Assembly: GCA_020024695.1 (NCBI GenBank)
Contig: JAHHTK010000003.1
Location: forward strand, 1-57,964
Length of the DNA stretch: 57,964 nucleotides
Direction: 5' to 3'
Source: Ureaplasma sp.
GTDB lineage: Bacteria; Bacillota_I; Bacilli_A; Mycoplasmatales; Mycoplasmoidaceae
The translations under genes were made by a program, and so were the position numbers. The notes under the pieces were generated by a model that was not told the origin of the DNA, made no database searches, and saw only the letters and a program-made list of their open reading frames with translations. This document shows, piece after piece, positions 54,984 to 57,964 of the stretch (the stretch's first letter is position 1; every line of letters begins with the position of its first letter).

Positions 54984-55515
54984 ATTTTAAAAGGCCTTTA
55001 ATTTGATCAAAGGTTAAGTTTAGCATATTTAACCGTTTAAACAATTGCTTATTGTTAGCATAACTAATATGCAATTGGTGACATAAATAGATGCGTTTGG
55101 ATTTATTGTTAATAAAACCTAAATCTACATAGTCATTCCAACTAAGAGATTGGTTGTCTTTTTGATAAGTAAACCGTTGGGATAAAGCTTTCATTAACGC
55201 TTCAGGTTTAGCTTCCGCCACCCCGATTTTTTTAGCATGTGCAACCATGTCTTGCTTACTAATAAAGCATTGGTCAAAGCAAGTCAAAGATTCACAAACA
55301 ATTTTTCGAATCTTTTCACCTGCTAAATCAGGATCAGTAAAGACGATAATTCGTTTGTGTTGAGAGATGGCTTGAATCGTTTTGATAACATCTTTTTTGC
55401 ACCGATAACCATCGGTTTCAATAGTTTCGACTTCAAATAAAGATTTGAGTTTAGCAGTATCAGTTTTCCCTTCTACTACAATCACCCCATCAATAATTGG
55501 TTTATTTGTTACCAT
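54976..55515 (-). CDS. rnmV: Ribonuclease M5 (5S rRNA maturase)
   Basis: 179 residues. Toprim domain: VIVVEGKTD near residue 12 and VFTDPDLAGEKIR near residue 60 with the metal-binding Glu and Asp-x-Asp. GVAEAKPEALMKAL is the typical following segment. The C-terminal half carries the substrate domain. It trims 5S rRNA precursors. It overlaps prs by 14 bp and rsmI by 8 bp. Confidence 0.93.
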   Translation of the reverse strand: MVTNKPIIDGVIVVEGKTDTAKLKSLFEVETIETDGYRCKKDVIKTIQAISQHKRIIVFTDPDLAGEKIRKIVCESLTCFDQCFISKQDMVAHAKKIGVAEAKPEALMKALSQRFTYQKDNQSLSWNDYVDLGFINNKSKRIYLCHQLHISYANNKQLFKRLNMLNLTFDQIKGLLKYE

Positions 55516-56503
55516 TTAATTTATTGTTAATCTTTTCTACTTTAGCGTATTTAGCGGCATCAAAGACATGGGTCATGGAACCAGTTCCATCACTATAAAT
55601 CCGACAAGCAGCTACTAATGGTTTGGCAATATTTACTTGGGTAATGCCTTCTACTGGTTCTCTTTCAATGGTGTTAGTGACAAAGACTTCCGTAATGGTG
55701 CCATCAGCAATCGCAGCTTGGAATTTAGGTAAGCAATCACGGTTAAATAACGCATGGGTTGCTAAAACAAAGATTCTTCTAGCTCCTAAACTCTTAATTA
55801 ATTTAGCGTTGGCTAACATGGTGCCCCCAGTATCAATCATGTCATCTACGATGATACAGTCACGGTCTTTGACTTCACCTAAAATGTTACAGATTTCAAC
55901 TTTATTAGCTTCTGGACGGCGTTTATCCACAATCGCTAAATCTCATTTAAATGAGTCACTAATTTCCCGACTACGTTTAGTTGAACCATAGTCTGGTGAC
56001 ACTACTGTAATCTTTTCTAAATCATGGTGTTTTTTTAATAAAGCTGAAATTAAAGTTCAGCTGGCTTCAAGATTATCAAAGGGAATATCAAAGAACCCTT
56101 GGGTTTGAGCACTATGTAAATCAAAAGTTAAGATACGATCAGCACCTGCTTTAGTTAATAAGTTAGCTACTAATTTAAATGAAATTGGTTCTCTTGCTTT
56201 TGACTTACGGTCTTGACGGGCATACCCTAAATATGGACAAATCAAGTTAACTGATTTAGCACTGGCTCTTTTTAAAGCGTCAATGGCAATTAATAATTCC
56301 ATTAAATTGTCATTGACTGGCCGACAAACTGATTGAATAATAATGACGTCTTTACCACGAACATTACACATTGGTACGACTAAGACTTCATTATCAGCGA
56401 AATGACTGACTTTCATTTCACCAAATGGGATGTTTGCTAATTCAGCAACCTCTTTTGCAAGTTTAGCACTTGCTGTTAATCCAAAAACGATACTATTTTG
56501 CAT
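55502..56503 (-). CDS. prs: Ribose-phosphate pyrophosphokinase
   Basis: 333 residues. FADNEVLVVPMCNVRGKDV, CPYLGYARQDRKSKAREPIS, TFDLHSAQTQGFFDIPFDNL and the PRPP loop CIIVDDMIDTGGTMLANA are in standard order. It makes PRPP for nucleotide salvage and NAD synthesis, linking it to udk and nadE. ATAGGATAT lies before the ATG. First gene of the prs-rnmV-rsmI-rarA overlapping unit. Confidence 0.97.
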
Positions 56504-56534
56504 TTTTTATATCCTATGAAACTTCTATTTTAAT

Positions 56535-56564
56535 TTTACTAAATAAATAATAATTAAGTATAAT
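56535..56564 (+). promoter_or_regulatory. Promoter of the SRP RNA
   Basis: TTTACT (56535-56540), 18 bases, TATAAT (56559-56564), seven bases before the predicted RNA 5' end. Confidence 0.65.
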
Positions 56565-56570
56565 ATTATT

Positions 56571-56651
56571 TGTCATTACAATATTTGATAGCGAACCATG
56601 TCAGGCCAGAAATGGAGCAGCATTAAGCATGTTCATCTATGTGTAGTGACA
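56571..56651 (+). ncRNA. ffs: Signal recognition particle RNA (4.5S-type)
   Basis: The conserved domain IV loops are present (ATGTCAGG, then GGAGCAGCA), flanked by arms that fold back. The outermost TGTCATTACA (56571-56580) pairs with TGTAGTGACA (56642-56651), giving an 81-base hairpin followed by a T run. It binds Ffh to target membrane proteins to the translocon. Confidence 0.9.
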
Positions 56652-56665
56652 ATTTTTATTGCTTG

Positions 56666-56690
56666 CTAGCCTTAGTTAAGGTTAGTCTTT
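56666..56690 (+). terminator. Hairpin downstream of the SRP RNA
   Basis: CTAGCCTT/AAGGTTAG with a 4-base loop, followed by TCTTTT; a backup terminator. Confidence 0.5.
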
Positions 56691-56698
56691 TAAAAACA

Positions 56699-56737
56699 AA
56701 ATATCTGTTGGATAAAACCAAACAGATATTTTTTTAT
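56699..56737. terminator. Strong terminator after the SRP RNA region
   Basis: AAATATCTGTT/AACAGATATTT enclosing GG/CC, followed by a T run; third hairpin in 100 bases. Confidence 0.8.
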
Positions 56738-57106
56738 TGTTGATCTGAAATTATGGGTTTTCGTTTATATGAACTAAAAAAAGAACGAAGTGGTAGTTAG
56801 GCCCTGAAAATAGGGTTACAAACTCCACTGATAATTTCAAATTTTGCTAATGAGGTTTGTTGCTAGAATCCAATTTTATAATAAAGCCACCTTTATCTTA
56901 AAATTGCTTGATTATTATATAAAAGAAGTCGGTTTAAAATGTGTTTTTTAAAAAATAAAGCGATTATTTAAGGCTTCGGTGTATTAGGTGTAAAAAAAGT
57001 TCTTGCAAAAGCAAAAAAATCAGTTTTTTTGACAAAAAATAAATTTTTATATGCTTATAATTTTTCTTAGTAAAACAAAGAAAAACCTATACATAGGATA
57101 AAAGAA
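56738..57106. other. Gene-free stretch with a structured element
   Basis: No supported gene. 56790-56828 folds as GTGG-T-AGTT / AACT-CCAC with inner CCCT/AGGG. On the minus strand it is followed by CGTTCTTTTTTT. A 15-codon frame (ATG 56753, TAG 56800) ends inside it. The remainder is A/T-rich leading to the lipoprotein promoter. Confidence 0.5.
57029..57061 (+). promoter_or_regulatory. Probable promoter of the lipoprotein gene
   Basis: Consensus TTGACA (57029-57034) and TATAAT (57056-57061) are present, but the gap is 21 bases, longer than the usual 16-18; the A/T runs in the gap could change length and so alter expression. Confidence 0.5.
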
Positions 57107-57964
57107 ATGAAAGTCAAATTACTTAGAAACTTAGGTATTGCTACTGGAGCAATTGCTTTATTTGCTATACCTACAGCTGTTACTGCCGTTTCATGTAGTA
57201 ATAGCGAATCTAGCAGTAGTGAAACTACTACTACTGAAAACGAACTTAGTTCTGTTCAACAAGCTGCTTTAAATGAAGCTGTAGCAACTTTTGAACACGA
57301 ACGTGAAACTACTGAAGTTTTATTACCTTCTAAAATTAATGAAAGTCAAGAACTTAAAACTTCATTAGTTACTAATTTAAACGTTGTTCTTCAAAACAGC
57401 AATTTCAGTGGCGTAACTAACCCAGTAATTTCAGTTAGCTTTAGTTACCCAGACAAAATTGATAACTGAGCAGCAGCACCATTAACAACAACCATTACTT
57501 TTGCTGATCAAGTTACTTTTGCTTCCGATGTTACTAATGCTAACGGACACACAATTTCAACCACTGTTGAAGTTAACATTCAAGGTATTCACGACGCCCA
57601 AGAAGCTATTCATCACAAAACTATTAACCAAGACAGATACCAAGCATTAGCGACAGCTGTTACTAGTTTTGTTACAACAAACCAAGCCCAATTATTACCA
57701 AACATCACTGATAAATCTACTCAAGCAACTAACTTACAAACCCAATTAAATACCGTTCTTAGTGAAAATGGTTTTAGTGGCATTGAAACACCTGTAGTTC
57801 AAGTTGCTTTCAGTTATCCAACTGACATTGCTAACCCAAGTGAAGCACCATTAACTACAACTGTCACTTTTGCACCAGGTGTTTTATTTGGTGAAAATGT
57901 TTCTCACAATGACCAAACTATTAGTTTTGTAAATAATATTAATGCAGATAGTTCATTTATTACT
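57107..57964 (+). CDS. Repeat-bearing surface lipoprotein (3' end outside window)
   Basis: ATG at 57107 after AGGATAAAAGAA. Signal peptide with lipobox TAVSC, cysteine at residue 30, followed by a Ser/Thr/Glu linker. At least two tandem repeats of about 125 residues follow; paired segments include FSGVTNPVISVSFSYP with FSGIETPVVQVAFSYP and APLTTTITFA with APLTTTVTFA. It is a lipid-anchored outer-surface protein. The module (two helices, then strands) resembles that in the large protein at the left edge. TGA encodes W near residue 122. Confidence 0.85.

Noticed and set aside
56750..56830. Riboswitch or tmRNA
   Set aside because: The fold does not match preQ1, purine, THF or c-di-GMP aptamers I know, and no tmRNA tag frame or tRNA-like ends are present.
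1..57964. CRISPR array, insertion sequence or prophage
   Set aside because: No regularly spaced short repeats, transposase motifs or phage structural genes were seen.

Overview
The window is a dense piece of a mollicute (mycoplasma-type) chromosome. Nearly every long gene reads through in-frame TGA codons at positions where the protein needs tryptophan, so translation table 4 applies. Genes that look broken under the standard code are intact. The DNA is AT-rich, most genes have AGGAG-like ribosome binding sites a few bases upstream, many neighbours overlap by 8-20 bp, and gene pairs are separated by short U-tailed hairpins. The tRNA order Tyr-Gln-Lys-Leu-Gly, a PstC-PstA fusion and a long PstB suggest a pneumoniae-group relative. 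The species cannot be fixed from the sequence alone.

Layout. 1-9.9 kb is cell-surface material: a repeat-built membrane-anchored protein running off the left edge, and a 2001-residue FtsX-type permease. 10-12.1 kb holds a MazG-like hydrolase, an alpha/beta hydrolase whose nucleophile serine is replaced by glycine, and a LicA-like kinase. 12.2-19.8 kb is a minus-strand gene string (nfo, membrane protein, obg, nadE, membrane protein, pheS, pheT). 19.9-23.1 kb carries rpoD-trmK-nif3 on plus, converging on nfu, a small protein and udk. 24.4-31.3 kb has rpmF, miaA, a YigZ protein, trigger factor, a membrane sulfatase-fold protein and a hypothetical gene. 31.5-41.3 kb has seven tRNAs, greA, a ferritin-like gene, pepA, rpsO, a DEAD-box helicase, small hypotheticals and two methyltransferases. 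41.7-45.7 kb has rplM-rpsI, a very large DUF885 metallopeptidase and a small Cys-tailed protein. 45.8-51.3 kb is the phosphate operon pstS-pstCA-pstB-phoU. 51.3-56.5 kb has metG, rarA, rsmI, rnmV and prs. The right end has the SRP RNA and the start of a repeat-bearing lipoprotein.

Most genes are core information-processing or nutrient functions. The unusual signals are these. Two 27-bp inverted repeats with exact CIRCE geometry lie upstream of trigger factor and pepA, suggesting an HrcA-type heat-shock regulon that includes an aminopeptidase. Trigger factor has its ribosome-docking motif replaced by a Cys/His cluster. The primary sigma factor has a ~95-residue insertion inside region 4. The ferritin-like protein and the alpha/beta hydrolase have lost catalytic residues. 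Surface proteins built from what looks like the same helix-strand module sit at both ends of the window.
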